DNA from: DASZMJ01 sp035551935
Lineage (GTDB): Bacteria > Planctomycetota > Planctomycetia > Isosphaerales > Isosphaeraceae
DNA: 11,164 bases
Reading direction: 5' to 3'
Assembly: GCA_035551935.1 (NCBI GenBank)
Contig: DASZMJ010000190.1
Span: 1 to 11,164, forward strand
Below are positions 1 to 6,038 of the stretch, piece after piece. The translations under genes were made by a program, and so were the position numbers. Under the pieces are notes generated by a model. That model saw only the letters and a program-made list of their open reading frames with translations, did not search any database and had not been told where the DNA came from. Each line of letters begins with the position of its first letter. Position 1 is the stretch's first letter.

Positions 1-568
1 CGGCCGTCAGATCGCCACTTGAACCGACGATGATGTCAGGTAGGGTCGCGTCGCTCGCATCGAGCTGGGCCTTCCCCTTCGGCTCGACCAGCTTCGCGCG
101 GGGCGCCCCGCGGCCCCCACGGAAGAGGAAGCCGGTCTTCCCGGCCTTGAGACGGACCGGGAGATGGACATACCCATGCCCGTACGGATCGCCGACGCGG
201 GGCTCGCCGTCGGCGAAGACCATCGCGTGTCCCGACGCCTCCAGGATCATCACCCGGGCCTCGGCCGACTCGACCTCGGTATATGCGTAACCCGACCGCG
301 CGGCCGGGTCGTCGAGGGTGCCGTCGTCCTTGGCCTTCGCCTCGGCCCAGGTCCGCTTCGAGCCGTCGGGCCACGCGACCTCGTCCCCCGCCTTCGGCGC
401 CGACCACGATCCCGCCGCGATCGCCGATGCGACCGGGTCGATCGCCAGCTCGCCCCGCGCCGGCCGGCCGGCACGGCCGAGGACGACATAGTCCCTCGGC
501 ACGACCTCCGCGGCCGTCGCGGCGGAGCAGGAAAGGGCGAGGACCACGCGTGTGATCGTTCGGATCAT
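1..568 (-). CDS. Secreted protein of unknown function, N-terminal part (runs off the left edge)
   Basis: An open frame of 189 codons starts at an ATG at 568 and is still open at base 1, so the C-terminal part is missing. The start is preceded by a GAAGG-like ribosome site about 7 nt upstream. Residues 1-20 (MIRTITRVVLALSCSAATAA) look like a Sec signal peptide with an A-T-A-A cleavage region, so export is likely. The mature part contains W-P-D-G-S and an ASGHAMVFADGEP...GYVHLPVRLKAGK stretch that reads like a beta-sandwich or carbohydrate-binding-like module. It ends near DATLPDIIVG, which may be the junction to a following domain. From memory, similar N-terminal modules precede alpha/beta-hydrolase (prolyl oligopeptidase-like) domains in planctomycetes, but that catalytic domain would lie outside the window. 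The coding frame is clear; the function is not assigned. Confidence 0.8.
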   Translation of the reverse strand, partial: MIRTITRVVLALSCSAATAAEVVPRDYVVLGRAGRPARGELAIDPVASAIAAGSWSAPKAGDEVAWPDGSKRTWAEAKAKDDGTLDDPAARSGYAYTEVESAEARVMILEASGHAMVFADGEPRVGDPYGHGYVHLPVRLKAGKTGFLFRGGRGAPRAKLVEPKGKAQLDASDATLPDIIVGSSGDLTA

Positions 569-609
569 GAGGGCACCTTCTCGGGTTGCCGGCTCGGTTC
601 GTCCTCCGC

Positions 610-638
610 AACATACCGGACTGGCGGTCGGGTCTCAA
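610..638 (-). promoter_or_regulatory. Candidate sigma70-type promoter for the leftward secreted-protein gene
   Basis: On the minus strand TTGAGA (638-633) is followed after exactly 17 bp by TATGTT (615-610). They match the -35 and -10 consensus at 5 of 6 and 4 of 6 positions. A start near 603 would give a leader of about 35 nt before the ATG at 568. It lies in the 125-bp gap shared with the divergent peptidase gene. This is prediction by consensus only. Confidence 0.4.
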
Positions 639-693
639 TCGGCCGACACTGGGGATGCGGGCGGTCGCGGCGGCCGGGCCGGGGGATCGGCGG

Positions 694-1719
694 ATGAGAT
701 GGCTTCGCGTCGGGTTCTGGATCGTGGGCCCGATCGCCGCGCTGGCGATCCGGGTCGCGGGCGAGAACCCGCTGGGTCTCTTGCTGGCGTGGGGGGCGGT
801 CGGATTGGTCATCGAGATCGCGTCGGGGGTGCGGGCCCTGAAGGCGAATCCGGTCCGGGTCGTGCCGAGGGACGCGAAGGAGGCGGACGGCGAGGTCGGC
901 GTGGCCGTTGTCGCCGACGTGGACGGCCGGCCGAACGCGGTCGATCCCCGGTTCCGGCGGTTCGAGCGACTCGAGCCGCGCCAGGACGATCACGGTTCCT
1001 CCCCGGCCCCGGCCGCGATCCCCACCTTGCTCGGCAGGGTCGTCTTCGTCTCGGTGTTCGTCGGGCGAGACGGGAAGGGGTGGTCGGACGAGGAGGTTGC
1101 GCAAGCCCTCCGCTCGGTCGCCCGGGCGGGGGCCTGGGTCGAGGACGAGGCGATCCGCTGGGAGGCGCCCGTGAACGTCGAGCTGGCCGACGTTTATCTC
1201 GCCGTCGAGGACGACCGGGCCGATGCGGTGGAGGTCGAGTTCGTCCCCGAGCGGGGCGGCATCGGCGCGTGGGAGGCCGGCGCGGAGGCCAAGGCCCTGA
1301 TCGACCTGAGCCGGGCCGCGGCGCGGTCCGGGTTCGCCGACGGGGCCGAGATGACGGCCCGGATCAACGCCCGGATCGGCGCCGATGCCCACGTCTGGCT
1401 GCTCCACCCCCGCCGCGCCGGCCGCTCGTTCGCCGTGGCCAGCGATCGGTCCGACCTGCCCGGCGTCGCCCTGGCCGTCTGCTTCGCCCGCGAGGCGGAC
1501 TTGCCCGAACCGCTCACCCGACCGACCGCTCCCGATGCCGTCACGATCGCCCACGAGCTGCTCCACCTCTTCGGCGCCACCGACAAGTACGGCGTCTCGC
1601 TCAAGACGTTCCCGAAGGGGGCCGTGACCGCGCGCGACGTGATGGTCCTCCACTACGAGACCCTCTCCCGGCTCCGGATCGACCCGCTGACCGCCGCCGA
1701 GATCGGCTGGTCGGGTTGA
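694..1719 (+). CDS. Membrane-anchored metzincin-like zinc metallopeptidase
   Basis: A 341-aa protein. The start at 694 was chosen over upstream ATGs at 586 and 655 because a GGGGGAT ribosome site lies 6 nt before it and because the hydrophobic N-terminus then begins at once. Residues about 5-22 and 27-45 form two hydrophobic segments, so the protein is probably anchored in the membrane by its N-terminus. The catalytic signature HELLHLFGATDKY (residues 287-299) fits HExxHxxGxxD: His287 and His291 plus Asp297 as zinc ligands, with Glu288 as general base. The Asp in third position recalls snapalysin-type metzincins. Twenty residues after that Asp comes R-D-V-M-V, with Met317 as candidate Met-turn, then an LSRLRIDPLTAAEIGW helix as in metzincin C-terminal subdomains. 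The central 200 residues match no family I can name. The HAD phosphatase gene follows after 35 bp. Peptidase activity is inferred from motifs; the substrate is unknown. Confidence 0.8.
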   Translation: MRWLRVGFWIVGPIAALAIRVAGENPLGLLLAWGAVGLVIEIASGVRALKANPVRVVPRDAKEADGEVGVAVVADVDGRPNAVDPRFRRFERLEPRQDDHGSSPAPAAIPTLLGRVVFVSVFVGRDGKGWSDEEVAQALRSVARAGAWVEDEAIRWEAPVNVELADVYLAVEDDRADAVEVEFVPERGGIGAWEAGAEAKALIDLSRAAARSGFADGAEMTARINARIGADAHVWLLHPRRAGRSFAVASDRSDLPGVALAVCFAREADLPEPLTRPTAPDAVTIAHELLHLFGATDKYGVSLKTFPKGAVTARDVMVLHYETLSRLRIDPLTAAEIGWSG

Positions 1720-1745
1720 GCCGGCCGCGACCGGGCGGGTACGAT
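1716..1745 (+). promoter_or_regulatory. Weak candidate promoter that would give a leaderless HAD transcript
   Basis: TTGAGC (1716-1721) overlaps the peptidase stop codon and is followed after 18 bp by TACGAT (1740-1745). The -10 box ends only 9 nt before the HAD start at 1755, so transcription would begin at or just before the ATG. That would fit the absence of a clear Shine-Dalgarno there. The boxes are imperfect, and readthrough from the peptidase gene is equally possible. Confidence 0.22.
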
Positions 1746-1754
1746 GGCCGGACC

Positions 1755-2594
1755 ATGCCGCAACCGACCCGCTTCCGCATCCTCGCCCTCGACGTCGACG
1801 GGACCTTGCTCGACCGCACGAGTGTCCTCCGACCCAGCACGGCCGAGGCCGTGGCCCGGGCCGCGCGGGCGGGCATCCGGCCCGTCCTCTGCACCGGCCG
1901 CCGATACCGCCGCGCCCGGCCGATCGCCGAGCAACTGGGCCTCGATGCCCCGCTGGTCTGCAACTCCGGCGCGCTCGTCAAGGACCCCGCCGACCATCTC
2001 ACCCTCTGGCGGGCCGACCTCGACGACCCGCTCGCCGCCGCCGTCCTCGACCACTTCCGCGACCGCGGCGAGCCGGTCGTCAGCTTCCGCGACACCGGCC
2101 CCGAGGGGCCCGACTTCCTCCTCGACCGCGAGCCCACCGGCCGCCCCCTCTTCGACGAATATGTCGATTTGAACCGGACGTTCGCCCGCGTCGCGGCGAC
2201 CTGGGAAGGCTTGACTCATTTTCACATCTGCGCCGTGTCCGACCGGCCGGCGATGCATGCGTTCGAGGCGACGGTCCTCGCGGCCTTCCCCGGCCTCGTC
2301 CGGACCTTCGTCCAGAAGAGCCCGCGCTACTCGGGGACGATGTGCGAGGTGATCCGCCACGACGCCGGCAAGTGGGCCGCCGTGCTCCACGTCGCCGAGC
2401 TCTGGGGCGTCGACCCGGCGGAGATCTGCGCCGTCGGCGACGACATGAACGACCTGCCCATGATCCTCGGCGCCGGCCTCGGCGTCGCCATGGGCCACGC
2501 CCCCCCCGCCGTCCTCGCCGCGGCCGATTACGTCACCGACGACCACGACAACGACGGCGTCGCGGCGCTGGTCGATCGGGTCTTGCTGTCGTGA
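1755..2594 (+). CDS. Cof-type HAD-superfamily phosphatase
   Basis: A 279-aa cytoplasmic hydrolase of the Cof/YbiV type, which removes phosphate from small phosphorylated metabolites such as sugar phosphates or cofactors. All four HAD motifs are visible. Motif I is LDVDGTLLD, with nucleophile Asp13 and acid/base Asp15. Motif II is CTGRR, with Thr47. The motif III lysine is Lys206 in DAGKWAAV. Motif IV is GDDMNDLPM, with Asp229, Asp230 and Asp233 for magnesium. The C2-type cap lies between about residues 80 and 195, and the VCNSGALV stretch near the front is typical of this subfamily. Length is normal (about 270-290 aa). The ATG at 1755 sits just before motif I. An open frame continues upstream to 552, but it overlaps the peptidase gene and looks non-native. 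There is no convincing ribosome site. The substrate cannot be predicted. Confidence 0.92.
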   Translation: MPQPTRFRILALDVDGTLLDRTSVLRPSTAEAVARAARAGIRPVLCTGRRYRRARPIAEQLGLDAPLVCNSGALVKDPADHLTLWRADLDDPLAAAVLDHFRDRGEPVVSFRDTGPEGPDFLLDREPTGRPLFDEYVDLNRTFARVAATWEGLTHFHICAVSDRPAMHAFEATVLAAFPGLVRTFVQKSPRYSGTMCEVIRHDAGKWAAVLHVAELWGVDPAEICAVGDDMNDLPMILGAGLGVAMGHAPPAVLAAADYVTDDHDNDGVAALVDRVLLS

Positions 2595-2596
2595 GT

Positions 2597-2671
2597 CTTC
2601 GTAGGGCAGGGCTCGCCCTGCCTCTTCGTGGTCGCGTGAGGAAGCGGTGATACAAGCCCTGCGCTACGAAG
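2597..2671. repeat. REP-like inverted-repeat element between convergent genes
   Basis: The left arm 2597-2613 (CTTCGTAGGGCAGGGCT) and right arm 2655-2671 (AGCCCTGCGCTACGAAG) are reverse complements over 17 bp with one mismatch, separated by 41 bp. Inside the left copy, GGCAGGGC (2605-2612) and GCCCTGCC (2615-2622) form a perfect 8-bp stem with a 2-nt loop. The element fills the gap between the stop codons of the HAD and oxidoreductase genes. It could act as a bidirectional terminator or mRNA stabiliser, but there is no U-tract, so a dispersed REP-type repeat is the better reading. Confidence 0.7.
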
Positions 2672-2681
2672 GCCGACTGCA

Positions 2682-3932
2682 TCAGAATCGGCCCACGCGA
2701 TACGGCGTCGGATCGACGTGCGGGGCCGTGCCGCCGATCAGCTCGGCGACGAGCTTGCCGGTGGCGGGGGCCATGGAGAGGCCGAGCATGTTATGGCCGG
2801 CGGCGATCCAGACGTTGGAGTAGCGGAGGGTGCGGTCGATGATCGGCAGGCTGTCATACGTCATCGGTCGCCAGCCGAACCACTCGGTCTCGACGGGCTC
2901 GCAGTACGGCTCGCGCAGGTAAGGTCGGGCGCCTTCCTTGAGGAGGTTGAGGCGGCGGGGGTTGATGGATGCGTCGTAGCCGGCGAACTCCATCGTCGAG
3001 CCGAGCCGGTAGCCGGACGGGAACGGCGTGGCCACGACGCGGGTCTCGGGGAAGATGATCGGGATCGCCGGGCACGAGGCCGGCCGCGGCATCGTCAGGC
3101 TGTACCCCTTGCCCGGCTGGATCGGCACGCGGCAGCCGAGGTGCTCGTTCAGGAGCGGCGTCCACGCCCCCGTCGCGACGACGAAGGCATCCGCCTCGAC
3201 CTTGCCCCCCTCGGTCGCGACGGCCGTGGCCGAGCCGTCGCTCCCATGGAAGCCTAGGAACGCGCAGCGCTCGCGGATCGTGGCCCCGCGCGCTTCGAGC
3301 GACCGGCGCCACGAGGCCATCAATCGATCGGGACGCAGGTGCGCATCCTCTTCATAATACCAGGCGCCGGCGAGGCCGTCGCGCAAGGCGGGCTCGAGGG
3401 CGACGGCCTCCTCACCGTTGAACTTCGTCGCGGGGCAGTGGAACGACTCGCGGAGGAGGCGGTCGGTCGCCTCGTAGGCGTCGAGGGCGGCGCGGTCCTT
3501 GTAGGCGAAGAGGAGGCCGCGGGCCTGCCACTCGCAATCGAGGGGTTCATGCGGGATGAGGTCGCGATAGAGCTCCAGGGACGACTCGAGCAACGGCTGG
3601 ATGCCCCGGGCCGCGGCGAGCATATCCCGCTCGTTGCAGCGGCGGGCGAAGTGGTAGAGCCACGACCAGAGCGCGGGTTCGAACCGGGGACGGATCGAGA
3701 ACGGGGAATTCTTTTCGAAGAGGGCCTTGATCGTCCGGCCGATCGCCCCCGGCTCGGCCAGCGGCAGGACGTGGCTCGGGCAGACGAGGCCGCAGTTGCC
3801 CGCCGAACAACCGCCGCCGAACGCGCCGCGCTCGACGATCGTGACCTTCCAGCCTGCTCGCGCGAGGAAGTCGGCACACGCCGCGCCGACGACCCCGCCG
3901 CCGACGACCACCACGCTCCCCGGGGCCCTCAT
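2682..3932 (-). CDS. FAD-dependent D-amino-acid (probably cis-4-hydroxy-D-proline) dehydrogenase/oxidase
   Basis: A 416-aa flavoprotein of the D-amino-acid oxidase/DadA (DAO, PF01266-type) family. Residues 7-36 form the N-terminal Rossmann fold that binds the ADP part of FAD: VVVVGGGVVG with Gly11, Gly13 and Gly16, and an acidic end VER. The VVATGAW motif (251-257), GWRPMTYDSLPIID (353-366) and the C-terminal AAGHNMLGLSMAPATGK (377-393) are family hallmarks. The ATG at 3932 overlaps the stop of the upstream epimerase gene as ATGA, which suggests translational coupling. In hydroxyproline catabolism this enzyme oxidises cis-4-hydroxy-D-proline to pyrroline-4-hydroxy-2-carboxylate, usually passing electrons to the respiratory chain. 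That specificity is inferred from the gene neighbours. A general D-amino-acid or D-proline dehydrogenase is the alternative. It contains no obvious membrane helix. Confidence 0.88.
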   Translation of the reverse strand: MRAPGSVVVVGGGVVGAACADFLARAGWKVTIVERGAFGGGCSAGNCGLVCPSHVLPLAEPGAIGRTIKALFEKNSPFSIRPRFEPALWSWLYHFARRCNERDMLAAARGIQPLLESSLELYRDLIPHEPLDCEWQARGLLFAYKDRAALDAYEATDRLLRESFHCPATKFNGEEAVALEPALRDGLAGAWYYEEDAHLRPDRLMASWRRSLEARGATIRERCAFLGFHGSDGSATAVATEGGKVEADAFVVATGAWTPLLNEHLGCRVPIQPGKGYSLTMPRPASCPAIPIIFPETRVVATPFPSGYRLGSTMEFAGYDASINPRRLNLLKEGARPYLREPYCEPVETEWFGWRPMTYDSLPIIDRTLRYSNVWIAAGHNMLGLSMAPATGKLVAELIGGTAPHVDPTPYRVGRF

Positions 3933-4885
3933 GCCCGGATCCCCATCCGGAACGGGTCGGCGGGGTCGAGGATCAGGGTCGACATCGCGTTGACATACGC
4001 CGAACCCCGGATGCGCGGATAGACCCTGCCGTCGACGACCCGCGCCGACGCCTCGAAGACGCTGCCGACGATGCTCTCCTGCCGCCAGACCTGCCCCTCG
4101 CGGAGCTTGCCGTCGGCCACCAGGCACGCGACCTTGGCGCTCGTACCCGTGCCGCACGGCGAGCGGTCGTACGCCTTGCCGGGGCAGAGGACGAAGCTCT
4201 TGCCGTCGGCTTCCGAAGTTGATGGAGGCCCGAACAGCTCGATATGATCGATCTCCCCGCCGTCGTCGCCCGTGATCCCATTCGCGACGAGGGCCCGGCG
4301 GATGCCCCAGGTGACTTCGGTCAGGCGCTCGACGTTGGCCAGCGCGAGCTCTTCCTCGTGGTCCTCGACGAGGAAGAACCAGTTGCCGCCCCACGCGACA
4401 TCGCCCGTGAACCGCCCCACGCCCGGCACCTCGATCGCGACCCCCCTGGCCGACCGCCGGCTCTCGACGTTGTCGAGGGCGACCGTGTTGCCGTCGTCCT
4501 CGATCGTGACATCGACATTGCCGACCGGCGTCTCGATCGTGTGCCGACCCGGCGCGATACGGCCATGTTGGACCAAGGCGACGGCCACGCCGATCGTGCC
4601 GTGGCCGCACATGTTCAGGAAGCCGACGTTGTTGAAGAAGATCACGCCCGCCGCGTGCGACGGGTCTTCCGGCTCGCAGACGAGGGCGCCGACCATCACG
4701 TCGGAGCCGCGGGGCTCGTCGACGACGGCGGAGCGGAAGGGGTCGAACCGCGCGCGGAAGACGTCCCGCCGCCGGACCATCAGCCCGGGGCCGAGGTCCG
4801 GCCCGCCGCCTACGACGACCCGCGTCGGCTCGCCGCCGGTGTGGGTGTCGATCACCGAGATACGGTCAACCTGACGACTAGCCAC
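3929..4885 (-). CDS. 4-hydroxyproline 2-epimerase (proline racemase family)
   Basis: A 318-aa cytosolic, cofactor-free epimerase that inverts the alpha carbon of trans-4-hydroxy-L-proline to give cis-4-hydroxy-D-proline. Both catalytic cysteines of the two-base mechanism are present: Cys93 in NMCGHGTIG and Cys244 in DRSPCGTGT, with Asp240 nearby. Having Cys at the first position separates it from trans-3-hydroxy-L-proline dehydratases, which carry Thr there. The N-terminal VIDTHTGGEPTRVV motif is family-typical. Length is normal (310-340 aa). The start is a GTG at 4885, supported by AGAGG 6 nt upstream and by the conserved N-terminus. Its stop overlaps the oxidoreductase ATG, and the DapA-like gene lies 132 bp upstream on the same strand. 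Proline racemase is the main alternative, but the neighbouring deaminase-like gene favours hydroxyproline. Confidence 0.9.
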   Translation of the reverse strand: MASRQVDRISVIDTHTGGEPTRVVVGGGPDLGPGLMVRRRDVFRARFDPFRSAVVDEPRGSDVMVGALVCEPEDPSHAAGVIFFNNVGFLNMCGHGTIGVAVALVQHGRIAPGRHTIETPVGNVDVTIEDDGNTVALDNVESRRSARGVAIEVPGVGRFTGDVAWGGNWFFLVEDHEEELALANVERLTEVTWGIRRALVANGITGDDGGEIDHIELFGPPSTSEADGKSFVLCPGKAYDRSPCGTGTSAKVACLVADGKLREGQVWRQESIVGSVFEASARVVDGRVYPRIRGSAYVNAMSTLILDPADPFRMGIRA

Positions 4886-4891
4886 GGGGCG

Positions 4892-4896
4892 CCTCT
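4892..4896 (-). promoter_or_regulatory. Ribosome binding site supporting the GTG start of the epimerase
   Basis: AGAGG on the minus strand (4896-4892) lies 6 nt before the GTG at 4885. No in-frame ATG is available close by, and the conserved protein begins within ten residues. The site therefore fixes the non-ATG start. Confidence 0.6.
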
Positions 4897-4918
4897 GCCT
4901 CTTTTTGAGCGGGTATCG

Positions 4919-5005
4919 ATCCGCAGATGGCTCAGTTGCCGGGGATTGGGGCGATCGATCCGCTCCCTTTCCCTTCTCTCTTCATCATCTGCATGATCTG
5001 CGGAT
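4919..5005. repeat. 10-bp inverted repeat flanking the DapA-epimerase intergenic gap
   Basis: ATCCGCAGAT (4919-4928) and ATCTGCGGAT (4996-5005) are perfect reverse complements, 67 bp apart, with the gap holding a C/T-rich run (about 4963-4981). The arms carry the ATCTGC unit twice on the right side (CATCTGCATGATCTGCGG). That recalls short dispersed intergenic repeats seen in planctomycetes and other bacteria. Transcribed leftward, the arms could pair to make a long-loop stem between the lyase and epimerase genes. No terminator U-tract is seen. Confidence 0.45.
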
Positions 5006-5021
5006 AGCTCTCCCCTTTCAT
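4932..5021 (-). CDS. Doubtful 29-aa ORF overlapping the stop of the DapA-like gene
   Basis: An ATG at 5021 overlaps the TGA of the DapA-like gene as ATGA and opens a 29-codon frame that ends with TGA at 4932-4934. The peptide begins MKGESYPQIMQMMK and is basic and glycine-rich, with no signal peptide or membrane helix. The ATGA overlap is what a coupled gene would show. However, the frame runs through the ATCTGC inverted repeat, and peptides such as PQIMQMM are what that kind of repeat yields when translated. I consider a real protein unlikely but not excluded. Confidence 0.15.
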   Translation of the reverse strand: MKGESYPQIMQMMKREGKGSGSIAPIPGN

Positions 5022-5911
5022 GTCGGCCTCGTCGCGATGGCCCGGCGGATGACGGCGAGGACGCGCTCGCGCTCGTCGCCGGCCAGGGGCAGGCGGGGGG
5101 GGCGGACGGCCTCGGAGCCGAGGCCGGTCTCCTGCGCGGCGAGCTTGATGTACTGGACGAGCTTGACGTGGGTATCCAGGTGCAACAGCGGCGTGTACCA
5201 CCGATAGACCGAGCGGGCCTCGTCCCAGCGGCCGGCGGTGGCGAGGTCCCAGAGCAGGCGGTTCTCGGCAGGGAAGGCGTTGACGAGGCCCGAGACCCAG
5301 CCCTCGATGCCGAGGAGGAGGCTCTCGAGCACCAGGTCGTCGACGCCGCAAAAGAGGTCGTAGCGGTCGCCGCAGAGGTTCCTCAGGTCGGTGATCCGGC
5401 GGACGTCCTCGGACGACTCCTTGATGGCGACGAACCTCGGCTCGTCGGCGAGGTCGGCGAACATCTCGGGGGTGATGTCCACGGCGTAGGAGACCGGGTT
5501 GTTGTAGACCATGATCGGCAGGTCGGTCGCCGCGGCGACGGCCCGGTAATGGGTCATCGTCTCGCGCGGGTCGGACTTGTAGACCAGGGCCGGCAGGACC
5601 ATCAGGCCGTCGACGCCGGCCCGCCGCGCGTCGGCGGCGAACCGGCAGGCGGCGGCCGTGCTACACTCGGCGACGCCCGAGAGGACCGGCACGAGGCCCG
5701 CGACGTGGTCGACGACCGAGCGGAGCAGCTCGACCTTCTCGCGAGGCTCCAGCGAGCAGTTCTCGCCGACGGTGCCGAGCAGGATCAGCCCGTGGACGCC
5801 CGTCTCGATCATCGCGTCGATGTGTCGGAGGGTGGCCGGGACGTCGAGGGCCCCGTCGGCCCCGAACTCGGTCGTCGCGGCGGGGAAGACCCCGCGCCAG
5901 TGGACATTCAT
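5018..5911 (-). CDS. DapA/DHDPS-family lyase, probably pyrroline-4-hydroxy-2-carboxylate deaminase
   Basis: A 297-aa TIM-barrel enzyme of the dihydrodipicolinate synthase/N-acetylneuraminate lyase family, class I (Schiff-base) aldolase type. Key residues are visible. Lys164 in FVAIKESSED forms the imine with the substrate. Tyr136 in MVYNNP is the catalytic tyrosine. GTVGENCSL (46-54) replaces the classical GTTGE loop and binds the substrate carboxylate. Length fits the family (290-310 aa). The ATG at 5911 was chosen because the barrel begins at once (WRGVFPAATTEF) and GAGG lies 10 nt upstream. It is the first gene of the leftward operon with the epimerase and the flavoprotein. In that context it probably deaminates and dehydrates pyrroline-4-hydroxy-2-carboxylate to 2-oxoglutarate semialdehyde. 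The DapA fold serves many reactions, so without the context only the family would be safe. Confidence 0.85.
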   Translation of the reverse strand: MNVHWRGVFPAATTEFGADGALDVPATLRHIDAMIETGVHGLILLGTVGENCSLEPREKVELLRSVVDHVAGLVPVLSGVAECSTAAACRFAADARRAGVDGLMVLPALVYKSDPRETMTHYRAVAAATDLPIMVYNNPVSYAVDITPEMFADLADEPRFVAIKESSEDVRRITDLRNLCGDRYDLFCGVDDLVLESLLLGIEGWVSGLVNAFPAENRLLWDLATAGRWDEARSVYRWYTPLLHLDTHVKLVQYIKLAAQETGLGSEAVRPPRLPLAGDERERVLAVIRRAIATRPT

Positions 5912-5952
5912 CGTCGGTGTGCCTCGATCGATCGCGGTTGGCCCCGGCCAAG

Positions 5953-5981
5953 TTGACAACGCCCCCGGGGACCATGATAAT
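5953..5981 (+). promoter_or_regulatory. Strong sigma70-like promoter for the HGSNAT-like membrane gene
   Basis: A perfect TTGACA (5953-5958) is followed after exactly 17 bp by GATAAT (5976-5981), a 5 of 6 match to the -10 box. Transcription would start near 5988, giving a leader of about 50 nt before the ATG at 6039. This is the best promoter in the window. Its -10 box overlaps that of a leftward promoter. Confidence 0.65.
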
Positions 5982-6001
5982 CCCCGGAGTCCGGGGGTCA
6001 A
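5974..6001 (-). promoter_or_regulatory. Leftward promoter of the hydroxyproline operon, overlapping the divergent promoter
   Basis: On the minus strand TTGACC (6001-5996) is followed after 16 bp by TATCAT (5979-5974). Each box matches consensus at 5 of 6 positions. A start near 5967 would give a leader of about 56 nt to the ATG at 5911. The -10 boxes of the two opposing promoters share bases 5976-5979, so two polymerases could not occupy both at once. Confidence 0.5.
5982..5996. promoter_or_regulatory. GC palindrome beside the shared -10 region (possible operator)
   Basis: CCCCGGA (5982-5988) and TCCGGGG (5990-5996) are perfect inverted arms around a single G. The palindrome sits between the -10 and -35 boxes of the leftward promoter and over the predicted start of the rightward one. 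A bound regulator here would affect both transcripts. A second short palindrome, CCCCCGGGG at 5962-5970, lies in the rightward spacer. No regulator gene is visible in the window. Confidence 0.4.
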
Positions 6002-6038
6002 CCACGCCCGCCTCGAAAACGGCATCGAAGATCCATTC

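Noticed and set aside
552..1754. Upstream extension of the HAD phosphatase frame
   Set aside because: It overlaps the peptidase gene in another frame and encodes Arg/Gly-rich nonsense. The HAD fold starts at the ATG at 1755.
3933..4610. N-terminal extension of the FAD oxidoreductase
   Set aside because: It overlaps the epimerase coding region and is Arg/Gly-rich. The FAD-binding fold begins right after the ATG at 3932.
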